The notes beneath the pieces are model-generated. The model did no database searches. It was not told the DNA's origin and saw nothing but the letters and a program-made list of their open reading frames with translations. Made by a program: the position numbers and the translations under genes. A stretch of 31,676 bases of DNA from DASVVT01 sp036386415 (GTDB lineage: Bacteria; Acidobacteriota; Blastocatellia; Pyrinomonadales; Pyrinomonadaceae): NCBI GenBank assembly GCA_036386415.1, contig DASVVT010000070.1, forward strand, positions 1 through 31,676. The letters are read 5' to 3'. Below, piece by piece: positions 16,486 through 24,354 of this stretch; position 1 is the first letter of the stretch; every line of letters begins with the position of its first letter.

Positions 16486-16758
16486 TTTCGGGTTCTGAAC
16501 TCGAAAGTTCGAGTTCCAGGCTCGGAATTTCAGGCTCAAAGCTCGAAGTTTCGAGTTCCAGACTCCGCGCTTCGGGTTCAGAACCTGGAAATTCGAGTTC
16601 CAAACACGGAATTTTGAGTTCAGAACTCGAATTTCCAGGTTCTGAACTCGGAATCTCGTGTTCAGAACTCGAAACTTCCGGTTAAAAGCTCGAAACTTCA
16701 GGCTCAGAACTCGAAAATTCGAGTTCTGAGCCTGAAGTTTCGAGTTCTGAACCTGAAA
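16486..16758. repeat. Thirteen tandem 21-bp palindromic units
   Basis: Thirteen contiguous units of exactly 21 bp. The consensus half-site is TTTCGAGTTC, followed by one central A or T, followed by the complement GAACTCGAAA, so each unit is itself a palindrome. Units diverge at one to several positions each. At least three, probably four, further degenerate units in the same 21-bp phase lie beyond the hairpin element (16989-17072). Because 21 is a multiple of 3, all frames appear open and yield heptapeptide repeats; I do not consider any of them a gene. Confidence 0.92.
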
Positions 16759-16801
16759 GGCCGACCTCAGTGAAGTTTGAAAAGTTCGGAGCGCTTTCAC
16801 T

Positions 16802-16969
16802 GCGGCTCTGCCGCTCGGCTGTGCGGAAAGGCTCTGCCTTTCCGTTCCCTGTCCTTTTTCTACGGGCAAGGCTACGCCTTGCCATGCGCGAGGCGCAGCC
16901 TCGCGGATGATTAGGAGGGCATGAGACGGAAAGCCATAGGCTTTCCGCACAGCAGGGCGGCAGAGCCGC
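16802..16969. repeat. Nested six-hairpin element within the 21-bp array
   Basis: Six short hairpins with 3-base loops, five of them with core GGC-NNN-GCC: 16802-16814 (stem 5), 16824-16844 (stem 9), 16865-16883 (stem 8), 16887-16905 (stem 8), 16927-16947 (stem 9, core GCC-ATA-GGC), 16957-16969 (stem 5). The outer two pairs are also mutual inverted repeats: 16802-16830 matches the complement of 16941-16969 at 26 of 29 positions. The element interrupts the 21-bp array, which suggests insertion, as for REP-like elements. Confidence 0.85.
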
Positions 16970-16988
16970 AAAGAACCTCGAACTTTCC

Positions 16989-17072
16989 AATATCTACTTA
17001 GAAACACGAATTGCCGGGTTTTGAGCCCCAAAATCCGGGTTCAGAGCAGGGAGCGGCAGGCTCTGATTCGGA
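16989..17072. repeat. Degenerate continuation of the 21-bp array
   Basis: CGGGTT at 17015 and 17036 and CAGGCT at 17057 recur at exactly 21-bp spacing, with GAAACACGAA before them matching the end of a unit. About four worn copies of the 16486-16758 repeat. Confidence 0.65.
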
Positions 17073-17227
17073 GGCATCAAGCATCAAATGGTCTGTATTT
17101 CATCAGTTAATCCGACTATAACGCCCTTTGTGGCGTCTAAATCTCTGAGCGCATGAAGGTATTTGCATTGCGCCTTGGGTGATGACGACTGGGGGCGCGG
17201 CTGGCGCAGGCGGCACATACGAAGAGA

Positions 17228-17815
17228 ATGCAGATGGTGACGAGCGACGAGCAGATCGTCCAACGCGCTCTGAAGGGCGATGCAGATGCTTTCGGCGAGA
17301 TCGTCGAGCGATGGGAGCGTCGTATCTTCGCGCTCGCTTTCGGCATGCTCGGACGCGAGGAGGATGCGCGCGACGCGACGCAGGAGACTTTTCTCGCGGC
17401 TTTCCGAGGTCTGCGCAGTTTTCGCGGTGAAGCGAAGGTTTCGTCCTGGCTGCACCGGATCGCCATCAACCAGTGCATCACGCGCCAGCGTCGCGCGCGT
17501 GTGCGCAGCGAGACGGCGCTTGAAGAAGAGACGGCGAGCAGCGAGGAGGCGTCCTTTCTCGCACCCGCGCATGAATCGCCGGCGCAGGTGACCGAGAGCC
17601 GCGAGAGAACGTTGTTGGTGCGTCGCGCTGTCAATGCCTTGCCGCTGGAGCTGCGCGAAGTGATCGTCATGAAGGAGTTTGAAGAGTTGACTTTTCAGGA
17701 GATCGCAGACGCGCTCGATTTGCCCTTGAGCACTGTCAAGAGTCGGCTCTATACGGCGCTCAGACAACTGCGTATGAGGCTCGAAAGACATGGCGCGGAG
17801 GCCGCCTTAAGATGA
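17228..17815 (+). CDS. ECF-family RNA polymerase sigma factor
   Basis: A 195-residue sigma-70 factor with only regions 2 and 4, as in the extracytoplasmic-function group. Region 2 spans about 10-95 (DAFGEIVERWERRIFALAFGML, DATQETFLAAFRGL, FRGEAKVSSWLHRIAINQC) and region 4 about 135-185 (LPLELREVIVMKEFEELTFQEIADAL, STVKSRLYTALRQL). The linker (100-130) is charged and acidic. Starts at 17228 or 17234 are both possible after GAAGAG. It overlaps the anti-sigma gene by 4 bases (ATGA), and this translational coupling is typical of sigma/anti-sigma pairs. Probably autoregulated, but its target promoter motif is not obvious here. Confidence 0.94.
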   Translation: MQMVTSDEQIVQRALKGDADAFGEIVERWERRIFALAFGMLGREEDARDATQETFLAAFRGLRSFRGEAKVSSWLHRIAINQCITRQRRARVRSETALEEETASSEEASFLAPAHESPAQVTESRERTLLVRRAVNALPLELREVIVMKEFEELTFQEIADALDLPLSTVKSRLYTALRQLRMRLERHGAEAALR

Positions 17816-18591
17816 ACAGAGAGAGTTGGGATAAGAGGATGAAAGAAACAGCAGAGACACCCGAGATGTGCGCCCGCGCCGAAGACCTTGTCGCTTACCT
17901 GTACGGCGAAGCAAGCCCCGAGATGGCGAAGGATTTTAAAGCCCACGCTGAGCTTTGCGAGACGTGCCGGACGGAACTCGCAGCCTTCCATCAGGTGCGC
18001 GGTTCCGTGCGCGAGTGGCGTCAACTGTCACTCGGCGCAACTGGCGCAAACGTGCTCGCAGCCAGAGCCTTCAACGAGAACGCGAGCCGTGCGCCCTCGC
18101 GCCAGCGTTCCGCGCTCGCAGCCTTACACGAGTTCTTCGCGCTCTCGCCCGTGTGGATGCGCGCGGCGACGGCTGTGTTGACCGTCAGCGCATGTGCGCT
18201 GGTCATACTATCTATCGCTCAGGCAGAGATTCGCTGGGATGACGGTGGCCTCTCTTTTCGTACAGGTGCGGCGCGCGAGCGCCTGGTTGAGCGCACCAGA
18301 ACTGTAGAGGTAGAGAAGCCCGTCAAGGTCGGCTACTCGCAGGAAGAGCTGGATCAGATGGTAGCGGAGCGCGTCAGGCAGGAGCGCCAGGCGTGGCAGA
18401 AACAGCAGCCGCCTGTGAAGATCATCAATACCGGCTCTCCAACGCGTTCGACTACGGCGGCGCGCAACGCTCCACAATCGACAACTGATGCGACGTCGGG
18501 CAACACGTCGCGCCAGACTGTGGCGCAGCGTGATCGCTCCGATGAAGAGGATTTACCGCGTCTCTATGATCTCCTTGACGAGTCGAATTAG
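17812..18591 (+). CDS. Membrane anti-sigma factor with zinc finger
   Basis: A 259-residue anti-sigma factor. The cytoplasmic N-terminus has a zinc-binding anti-sigma (ZAS) motif: Cys20, His45, Cys49, Cys52 (HAELCETC). One membrane helix lies at about 115-137. The extracytoplasmic part has a predicted coiled coil (about 165-205: VERTRTVEVEKPVKVGYSQEELDQMVAERVRQERQ) and a disordered S/T-rich tail. It probably holds the upstream ECF sigma factor at the membrane until an envelope signal releases it. Its start overlaps the sigma stop by 4 bases. Confidence 0.9.
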   Translation: MNRESWDKRMKETAETPEMCARAEDLVAYLYGEASPEMAKDFKAHAELCETCRTELAAFHQVRGSVREWRQLSLGATGANVLAARAFNENASRAPSRQRSALAALHEFFALSPVWMRAATAVLTVSACALVILSIAQAEIRWDDGGLSFRTGAARERLVERTRTVEVEKPVKVGYSQEELDQMVAERVRQERQAWQKQQPPVKIINTGSPTRSTTAARNAPQSTTDATSGNTSRQTVAQRDRSDEEDLPRLYDLLDESN

Positions 18592-18669
18592 AAGCTCAAA
18601 TTTTTGACCACGGCAGTTGACAGGGTAGAATGCTGCCGGAGCCATGTTAGAAGATCAAAGAGGTTATCA

Positions 18670-19224
18670 ATGATGAACGGATTCAATAGCAGGCTGGCGG
18701 CGGCTGTAAGCTCTCTCGCCCTGCTTCTTCTCAGCTTCTCTTTTGCGCCCGAGGTGCGCGCGCAAGGTGAGGGCGGTAGCGCAACGCAACGGCGCGAGGC
18801 AGAACAGCAGCAGCGGGGGCCGGGCGGCCACGGCGACCGCTTTCAGGGGCTGAAGGAACGGCTCAACCTTTCATTCGATCAGATTCAGCAGATCAAAGCC
18901 ATACGGGAACAGAACAGGGAGCAATGGCGCGTAGCCCGCCAGCGACTTCGTCAGGCTCAGCGCGCGCTCGACGAGGCAATCTATTCCGATAATGCTGACG
19001 AAGCTTTAATAGAGACGCACACGCGTGAGGCGGCAGAAGCCCAGACGGCGCTCCTGCGTATGCGCGCCCTGACGGAATTGAAGATTCGTCGTGTGCTGAC
19101 TCAGGAGCAGCTCAACACCCTTCGCACGTTGCGCCAGCAACGAATCGCAGAGCGCGAACAGCGCATGCGTGACGGTGAGGGTCGATCACCACGACGGCAT
19201 CCTCTCCGCCGCCGCAACCCTTAA
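18670..19224 (+). CDS. Spy/CpxP-like periplasmic protein
   Basis: A secreted, highly helical, charged protein of 184 residues. The ATG at 18670 follows AAGAGG and begins a signal peptide (FNSRLAAAVSSLALLLLSFSFAPEVRAQ); a longer reading from 18604 adds 22 residues before it and is unlikely. The mature part has the paired LTxxQ-type motifs of the family: NLSFDQIQQIKAIREQNREQW and VLTQEQLNTLRTLRQQR. Spy and CpxP act as periplasmic chaperone or envelope-stress sensors. Its place right after the sigma/anti-sigma pair suggests it is the effector or feedback component of that module. The C-terminus is basic (R-rich). Confidence 0.82.
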   Translation: MMNGFNSRLAAAVSSLALLLLSFSFAPEVRAQGEGGSATQRREAEQQQRGPGGHGDRFQGLKERLNLSFDQIQQIKAIREQNREQWRVARQRLRQAQRALDEAIYSDNADEALIETHTREAAEAQTALLRMRALTELKIRRVLTQEQLNTLRTLRQQRIAEREQRMRDGEGRSPRRHPLRRRNP

Positions 19225-19230
19225 GAGCAG

Positions 19231-19325
19231 ATGATGAATGCGGAATGATGAATGATGAACGAAAAGAAAATCAAAATACTTTGACTTTGGTTTTAATTCA
19301 TCATTCATCATTCCGCATTCATCAT
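19231..19325. repeat. Inverted heptamer array, unit ATGATGA / TCATCAT
   Basis: Left arm 19231-19259 contains ATGATGA, ATGCGGA, ATGATGA, ATGATGA; the right arm 19297-19325 is its exact 29-bp complement. The loop (37 nt) is A-rich on the left and T-rich on the right. It lies between convergent genes and includes the stop and last codons (MMNAE) of the minus-strand gene. It could act as a bidirectional terminator. Confidence 0.93.
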
Positions 19326-20120
19326 TACCTTCCTATATACGCCTACCTCAACCTGTTCGGCATAGCCTTCTTTGACGAGCGCACGGTTGCCGATTCCGGC
19401 GTCGGGACGCGTGAGTCCGGTAACTTTTGCCAGTTCTCCCCGGATGGTCATACCCGCGCCGTTGAGAAACGCTCGCGCGACTTCGCGTAGGGCGTCTTCG
19501 CGTTTGACCTTGATGGATAGCTCCTGCGCGAAGCGCCCTTCCGAGAGCGTCCAGACATAGGTGAACCAGGGCTCGTAGAGCACGTCGCCCGGAACAACCT
19601 TCATCGTCCTTTGCAGCTCATCAAGCGCTCGCGTCAACTGCGCGCGCTCCTTGATCTTTGCCGCCTCTCTGAGATCGCACGTTGCCATCTCCCACTCGCG
19701 CCTGAGCACCTTGAGCACGGCGCGCGCATCCTCTGAGAGCAGATCGCTCTCACGCCTACGCGAGACACCCCACAGCGCGTTGAAGTGTGGCAGGAGACGC
19801 GGCGCAATGAACGTCGCGCGACCCTTCGCAAGCTTGGCGTAGTAGACGCGGCCACGCCGCATCACTTCATCCTTGATGCGCCACGTGAGACTGCTTTCGG
19901 GGTCTTTCTGCACGTTGCGCGGCATGTGCGCGTCGCGTCGCCCGCACACGGCGATGTAGAGCGAGGGGCCTGGACGCCTGACATCCGTCATCGCAGCGCA
20001 GAACCCTACGCTCTCAACCAGCCGCTCGGCCTCCAACGCATCCTCTATGCGCAGTTCCTCCTCGCGCCGCCACATGCGGTCACGATAAGCTTCGATCTCT
20101 TCCGGCAAAGTGTGATTCAT
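19308..20120 (-). CDS. AlkZ/YcaQ-related protein
   Basis: A 270-residue soluble protein that I recognise as similar to the AlkZ-related group, distant relatives of the DNA crosslink glycosylase YcaQ/AlkZ. Telling stretches are VESVGFCAAM near the N-terminus, SSLTWRIKDEVMRRGRVYYAKLAKGRATFIAPRLLPHFNAL in the middle, and a winged-helix-like C-terminus (EDALREVARAFLNGAGMTIRGELAKVTGL). Glycosylase activity is not established for this group, and I cannot point to the QxQ-type catalytic residues of AlkZ. The ATG at 20120 is preceded by AAGGGTCAGGA and preferred over a TTG at 20144. The last five residues are encoded by the heptamer array. Confidence 0.65.
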   Translation of the reverse strand: MNHTLPEEIEAYRDRMWRREEELRIEDALEAERLVESVGFCAAMTDVRRPGPSLYIAVCGRRDAHMPRNVQKDPESSLTWRIKDEVMRRGRVYYAKLAKGRATFIAPRLLPHFNALWGVSRRRESDLLSEDARAVLKVLRREWEMATCDLREAAKIKERAQLTRALDELQRTMKVVPGDVLYEPWFTYVWTLSEGRFAQELSIKVKREDALREVARAFLNGAGMTIRGELAKVTGLTRPDAGIGNRALVKEGYAEQVEVGVYRKVMMNAE

Positions 20121-20142
20121 TCCTGACCCTTCATGGTCTCTC

Positions 20143-20216
20143 AAACTGACCGCCGGTAATCTTTCAGCTTGACCGCCTCGGTCAGTTTGCTCTTTTCAAG
20201 AAAACTGTCAAGAGCA
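20143..20216. promoter_or_regulatory. Two inverted repeats in a divergent promoter region
   Basis: AAACTGACCG (20143-20152) and CGGTCAGTTT (20179-20188) form a perfect 10-bp inverted pair with a 26-base spacer. Immediately after, TGCTCTT (20188-20194) and AAGAGCA (20210-20216) form a second. They lie between the divergent AlkZ-related and S8 peptidase genes, so an operator is possible; a minus-strand TTGACA (20212-20207) lies within the second. Confidence 0.45.
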
Positions 20217-20362
20217 GCTAAAACCTAATAAAAACCTGGGCAATCGGGCAAAAACAGATATGGAACGGTGGTTGCCATATGAGCGGCGTGCGCCACTGTG
20301 CGCCAGACTGATGTTTCGAGTACGACATGGCAATTATGAAGCTGCAACATAGGAGCAGACAG

Positions 20363-22621
20363 ATGCAACCCAATAGATGTTCTCCAGCCCTGAGAATATT
20401 TACTTCCCTTTCAGTGCTGCTGTGCCTGGTGACTGGCATTATGATCAATGACAAAGCCAGCGCGGAAAAGGGACCAAGCTCTTCATCCGGCACATCGAAC
20501 GGCTCAACGACAAGCGCGTCGAAGAAAAAGGTGGGCGATGACCTGGCTAAGAAAGTCAGAGAGGCTCCCGACAGCTTCGTCAAGGTCATCGTTCAGCCGA
20601 CCACCTCATGGACTAGCTCGCTCGATACCGACCTGAAGAGCAAAGGCGCAACCATCAAGCCAGCGTACAAGAATATCACCGCGCGCGCCGTCTACATGAA
20701 GGCCAGAGACGTCGATGCGGAATCTATCCGGACAGACGTATCCTACATCTCTCTGGACAGGGAAACTAAGAAGCTCGGCCACGTCACCCTCACCACCGGC
20801 GCAACCGCGGCGCGAACGATGGGCGGAAGCACCACGTACGATGGCACGGGTATCGGCATCGCAGTACTGGATTCCGGCATCGATCCCAGCCACACGGCGT
20901 TTAAGGATGCAAACAACAACTCGCGCATCGCCGCGAGCGTTGATTTCACAGGCGAGCTAAACAGCTCAGGTCAGGCCGTGACCAATGATCCTTACGGCCA
21001 CGGCACGCACGTCGCTTCGATTGCCGCCGGTAACGGCAACGTCTCGCAGGGCGCTTACGAAGGGATCGCCCCCAACGCCAAGATCATCAATTTGCGCGTG
21101 CTCAATGCGCAGGGCGTGGGCACAATCTCCGGTCTGCTGAGCGCGCTCGATTGGGTGATAACCAACCGTACGAGCTACAACATCAAGGTCGTCAACATGA
21201 GCCTCGGCACACCGGCCATAGACTCTTACAAGGATGACCCGATCTGCAAAGCCGTGCGTCGCCTGGTCGACCTGGGCGTCGTCGCCGTGGCGGCTGCCGG
21301 TAATGAAGGCAAAGACAGCACGGGGGGCAAGCTCTACGGTCAGATTCACTCGCCCGGCAACGAGCCTTCCGTCATCACGGTCGGCGCGGCCAATAGCCTC
21401 GGCACAGACTCGCGCGGCGATGACGGTGTCACCACCTACAGCTCGCGCGGGCCGACGCGCAGCTTCTGGACGGACCTGACAGGCCTCAAGCACTACGACA
21501 ACCTCGTCAAGCCAGATGTGGTTGCGCCGGGCAACAAGATTATTGATGCTCAGTCTCCGGCCAACTACCTGGTCGCGAACAATCCCACGCTGGATGCCAA
21601 CGTGAGCGGGTCGGACACAAGAGAAGAGATGTACATGAGCGGCACGTCAATGGCTACGCCCGTCGTGGCGGGCGCGGCAGCCCTGCTCTTGCAGGCCAAC
21701 TCGAAATTGACGCCGAATCTCATCAAAGCGATTCTCATGTACACGGCACAGCCGCTCGCGGGCTTCAACAACTTCGAGCAGGGCGCAGGCGAGATCAACC
21801 TCGAAGGTGCTGTCAGATTAGCCAAGCTCATCCGCACAGACCTGTCATCCAGCACGCCCTTAGGCGCACCGCTGCTGTGCTCAACCTGCTCGGCCCCTAC
21901 GCCGCAGACGACCATTGCGGGCTACAGCTTCAACTGGGGGCAGGGTCTCATCATGGACTACTCCTTCGCTACCGGAATCAATCTCATCACCCAGTACCAG
22001 AAGGTTTATGCTCTCGGCATGCTGCTCGGCGACGGCACGCTCGAAGCCAACGGCGTCCTCATAGGCGACGCCGTGCTGCTCGGCGACGGCGTCCTGATTG
22101 GCGATAACATTTTGACCAGCACCGGCATCACCTTAAGCGAGGGCACGTACTTTTGCGCCAACGCTGTCCTGCTCGGCGACGGGATGCTGCTCAGCGACGC
22201 GGTGCTGCTCGGCGACGGCGTCCTGATTGGCGATGCAGTCCTGCTCGGCGACGCAGTGCTGCTCGGCGATGTCACAGCACAGGCAAGCAAAGCGCTGGTC
22301 AATGGTGACAACACGGCCTCCATGCAAGCAGTCGTTGACGTGTCAATCAATGCTCCGGGAAGCCTGACGGCCACCGCAGCCTCTTCGAGCCAGATCAATC
22401 TTTCGTGGGCGGACAATGCGACGAACGAGAGCGGCTTCAAGGTTGAGCGGTCTACCGACGGAACAAATTACACGCAGATCACGACGGTCGGCGCGAACGT
22501 CAAGACCTACTCAAGCACTGGCCTGAGCGCGAACAAAAAGTATTACTACCGCGTGCGGGCTTATAGCGGCAGCGTCAATTCGAGCTACACCAATACGGCC
22601 AGCGCAACGACAAAGAGGTAG
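20363..22621 (+). CDS. Secreted S8 (subtilisin-like) serine peptidase
   Basis: A 752-residue exported protease. The ATG at 20363 follows GGAG by 7 bases and starts a signal peptide (LRIFTSLSVLLCLVTGIMI); an upstream ATG at 20327 has no such site. A propeptide-like I9 region spans about 60-140. Catalytic residues are Asp170 (AVLDSGID), His213 (GHGTHVA), oxyanion Asn314 (AAGNEG) and Ser429 (MSGTSMATP). Residues about 546-637 consist of six-residue repeats of the type VLLGDG/VLIGDA, interrupted once by NILTSTGITLSEGTYFCA, followed by a fibronectin type III domain (about 663-752). The repeat block resembles left-handed beta-helix hexapeptides. It is monocistronic and ends at a long hairpin. Confidence 0.94.
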   Translation: MQPNRCSPALRIFTSLSVLLCLVTGIMINDKASAEKGPSSSSGTSNGSTTSASKKKVGDDLAKKVREAPDSFVKVIVQPTTSWTSSLDTDLKSKGATIKPAYKNITARAVYMKARDVDAESIRTDVSYISLDRETKKLGHVTLTTGATAARTMGGSTTYDGTGIGIAVLDSGIDPSHTAFKDANNNSRIAASVDFTGELNSSGQAVTNDPYGHGTHVASIAAGNGNVSQGAYEGIAPNAKIINLRVLNAQGVGTISGLLSALDWVITNRTSYNIKVVNMSLGTPAIDSYKDDPICKAVRRLVDLGVVAVAAAGNEGKDSTGGKLYGQIHSPGNEPSVITVGAANSLGTDSRGDDGVTTYSSRGPTRSFWTDLTGLKHYDNLVKPDVVAPGNKIIDAQSPANYLVANNPTLDANVSGSDTREEMYMSGTSMATPVVAGAAALLLQANSKLTPNLIKAILMYTAQPLAGFNNFEQGAGEINLEGAVRLAKLIRTDLSSSTPLGAPLLCSTCSAPTPQTTIAGYSFNWGQGLIMDYSFATGINLITQYQKVYALGMLLGDGTLEANGVLIGDAVLLGDGVLIGDNILTSTGITLSEGTYFCANAVLLGDGMLLSDAVLLGDGVLIGDAVLLGDAVLLGDVTAQASKALVNGDNTASMQAVVDVSINAPGSLTATAASSSQINLSWADNATNESGFKVERSTDGTNYTQITTVGANVKTYSSTGLSANKKYYYRVRAYSGSVNSSYTNTASATTKR

Positions 22622-22682
22622 GAGACACGCAGCTCGCTTATCAACCGCGCGCAAATTCAACTGAGCACAGGGCAGGTATAAC

Positions 22683-22742
22683 AAGGCGAAAGGAAGAAGG
22701 CGGCTGCTCCAAGTGGAGCAGCCGCCTTCTTCCTTTCGCCTT
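22683..22742. terminator. Long hairpin between convergent genes
   Basis: A perfect 28-bp stem, 22683-22710 with 22715-22742 (AAGGCGAAAGGAAGAAGGCG...), loop AAGT. It lies between the stop of the S8 peptidase and that of the phosphatase and probably terminates or protects both transcripts; no long T-run follows on either side. Confidence 0.75.
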
Positions 22743-22751
22743 CCGGTTTCA

Positions 22752-24044
22752 TTACTGCTCTTCTATGCCGACTACCAAAAAGGTGATGTCATCTTTGGCG
22801 GGCGCGCCGATGCGAAACCGATCAAGGTCTTCAAAAACCGCCGTGCCGATCTGCTCGACCCGTTGGGCTTTGATGCGCGCGAGGCTACCGGTCAAACCGC
22901 TGATCTCGTAGGTCGCGCCGTCTGTATTTTCGGCATCGGTCACGCCGTCGCTGTACAAAGCTAATCGCTCGCCACTGACAAAAGCTGTCTCCTGAGATAC
23001 ATACTCGCTATCAGGTAAAAGTCCGATAGGCATGCCAGTCGGATCGAAGTTTCTTTCGTCTGCGATGCGCGGGCTGATCCAGAAGGGCGGCATGTGCCCG
23101 GCGTTGAGGTAGCGCAGGCGCGCCTCAGTGGCATTGAGAATGCCAAGAAAGAGGGTCGCATAGGTTCCAAGCGGGGCGACGCTCGTGACTCTTCTGTTTA
23201 GCTCGGTGGCGAGGCGTGCGAGGTCTGGCTCGGCGCGCACGAGAGCCCGCAGCTCCGTTTGCAGCGTGGTCATCAAAAGCGCCGCGCCGATGCCCTTGCC
23301 GGAAACGTCAGCCACCCAGAAGGCGCATTCGTTAGGCGGGAGCATCACCACGTCGTAAGTATCGCCGCCGACATCGTAGCAAGCCTGACTCGTCCCCCAA
23401 GCGCTGTACGGCCAGGGCAGGCTGATCCTCCCGGCCTGCGGCAACAGGCGCTGCTGTATTTTCCTCGCCAGCGCCAGCTCAGTCGAGAGCAGTTGCGAGC
23501 GCACGGCCTCCTGCGCCAGTTGTTCGCGCTCGACGGCGATGGCAGCCAGCGCGGCGAATGATTCAAGGTAGGCGAGGTCTGATTCTGTGAAACGCTCGCG
23601 TCGCGCGTTGATCGCCTGAAGCGAGCCCATCAAAGCGCCTTCGGGACGGCGCAAGGGGGCGCATAGCATGTTCCTGGTTAGGAAACCCGTGCGATGATCT
23701 GTCGAGGGGTCGAACCTTGGATCGGAATGGGCATCGTCAAGCAGCACGCTCTCGCCGCACTCTGCGACGTAACCGGCGACGCCGACGCCTCTCTCTAAAA
23801 CGATCTCGATGCGCTCGGAGCCGATCATCTGGCGCGCGTGAAGTTTTCCTGTGCGCTCGTCACGCAGGAATACTGTGGCGCGCTCGCAATCGAGCTGCGC
23901 CGAGATCAGGTCCAGGATGACGTGCAGAATGTCATCCAACCCTGAAGCGCGGTTGAGTGATTCGCTGGCGACGACGAGCGCCTCCAAGCGGTGCAGGCGC
24001 ACCTCATCCGGCAGATTGCTCAAAGCTATAGTCGCGCTTGCCAA
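22752..24044 (-). CDS. GAF domain SpoIIE-type PP2C phosphatase
   Basis: A 430-residue cytosolic protein with a GAF domain (about 15-175) and a SpoIIE/PP2C phosphatase domain (about 205-428). Phosphatase hallmarks are the linker ALARKIQQRLLP, VGGDTYDVV, VADVSGKGIGAALLM, LNAGHMPPFWI, YSDGVTDAEN and APAKDDITFLVV, which supply the aspartates for two metal ions. Such proteins act in partner-switching cascades on STAS-domain anti-sigma-factor antagonists. No STAS or kinase partner is encoded nearby. The start is TTG at 24044, 11 bases after AAAGGAG. The signal sensed by the GAF domain is unknown. Confidence 0.93.
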   Translation of the reverse strand: MASATIALSNLPDEVRLHRLEALVVASESLNRASGLDDILHVILDLISAQLDCERATVFLRDERTGKLHARQMIGSERIEIVLERGVGVAGYVAECGESVLLDDAHSDPRFDPSTDHRTGFLTRNMLCAPLRRPEGALMGSLQAINARRERFTESDLAYLESFAALAAIAVEREQLAQEAVRSQLLSTELALARKIQQRLLPQAGRISLPWPYSAWGTSQACYDVGGDTYDVVMLPPNECAFWVADVSGKGIGAALLMTTLQTELRALVRAEPDLARLATELNRRVTSVAPLGTYATLFLGILNATEARLRYLNAGHMPPFWISPRIADERNFDPTGMPIGLLPDSEYVSQETAFVSGERLALYSDGVTDAENTDGATYEISGLTGSLARIKAQRVEQIGTAVFEDLDRFRIGAPAKDDITFLVVGIEEQ

Positions 24045-24242
24045 CTTCCACGGCTCTCCTTTGAGTAGATTTCTTCCTTTCGAATCCTAACATTTATCCA
24101 CACGAAAGGCAGAAGATTTTGTCAGCGATGTGCAATAGCGGGCTCCGCGAAGGCGGGCCGCTCCCTGGCGGTCGAGTCCGGCTTCCGTGCGAGTTAATTG
24201 ATGGCAGCAAGCACTATCGCCTGGGCGACGCTTCTTAATGGT
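24045..24242. other. Intergenic stretch upstream of the phosphatase gene
   Basis: About 200 bases between the phosphatase start and the terminator of the glycine-zipper gene. It must contain the phosphatase promoter, but I see no clear hexamer pair and no coding signal. Confidence 0.35.
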
Positions 24243-24353
24243 AAAGAAAAGAGGCGGCGGGCGCAGAAGATGGTGAGAAATCTCTTCACCGCTCTTCGGC
24301 GCTCGCCGCCTCTTCAGCCATTGACGATCTGAAGGGCTATGAAGCCCTCAGAT
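24243..24353 (-). terminator. Double hairpin terminator of the glycine-zipper gene
   Basis: On the minus strand, right after the stop, a small hairpin (ATCTG, AGGGCT, loop ATGA, AGCCCT, CAGAT; 24327-24353) is followed by a larger one, 14-bp arms with one mismatch (24251-24264 and 24299-24312), and then TTTTCTTT (24250-24243). The second is a good intrinsic terminator. Confidence 0.75.
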
Positions 24354-24354
24354 T

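Noticed and set aside
16486..16758. A CRISPR array
   Set aside because: Units are contiguous without spacers, each is palindromic and diverged, and no cas gene is present.
16486..16758. LexA-type SOS boxes, because of the GTTC-GAAC content
   Set aside because: The spacing GTTC-N-GAAC does not fit the LexA sites that I know, and neither flanking gene is an SOS gene.
16303..17031. A 242-codon minus-strand open frame with FRVLNSK-like heptapeptides, and shorter plus-strand frames over the same DNA
   Set aside because: The open frames follow from the 21-bp palindromic repeat, whose period is a multiple of three. No ribosome binding site, no coherent protein, and the frame runs through the hairpin element.
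18604..18669. A 22-codon N-terminal extension of the Spy-like protein
   Set aside because: The signal peptide and ribosome binding site place the start at 18670.
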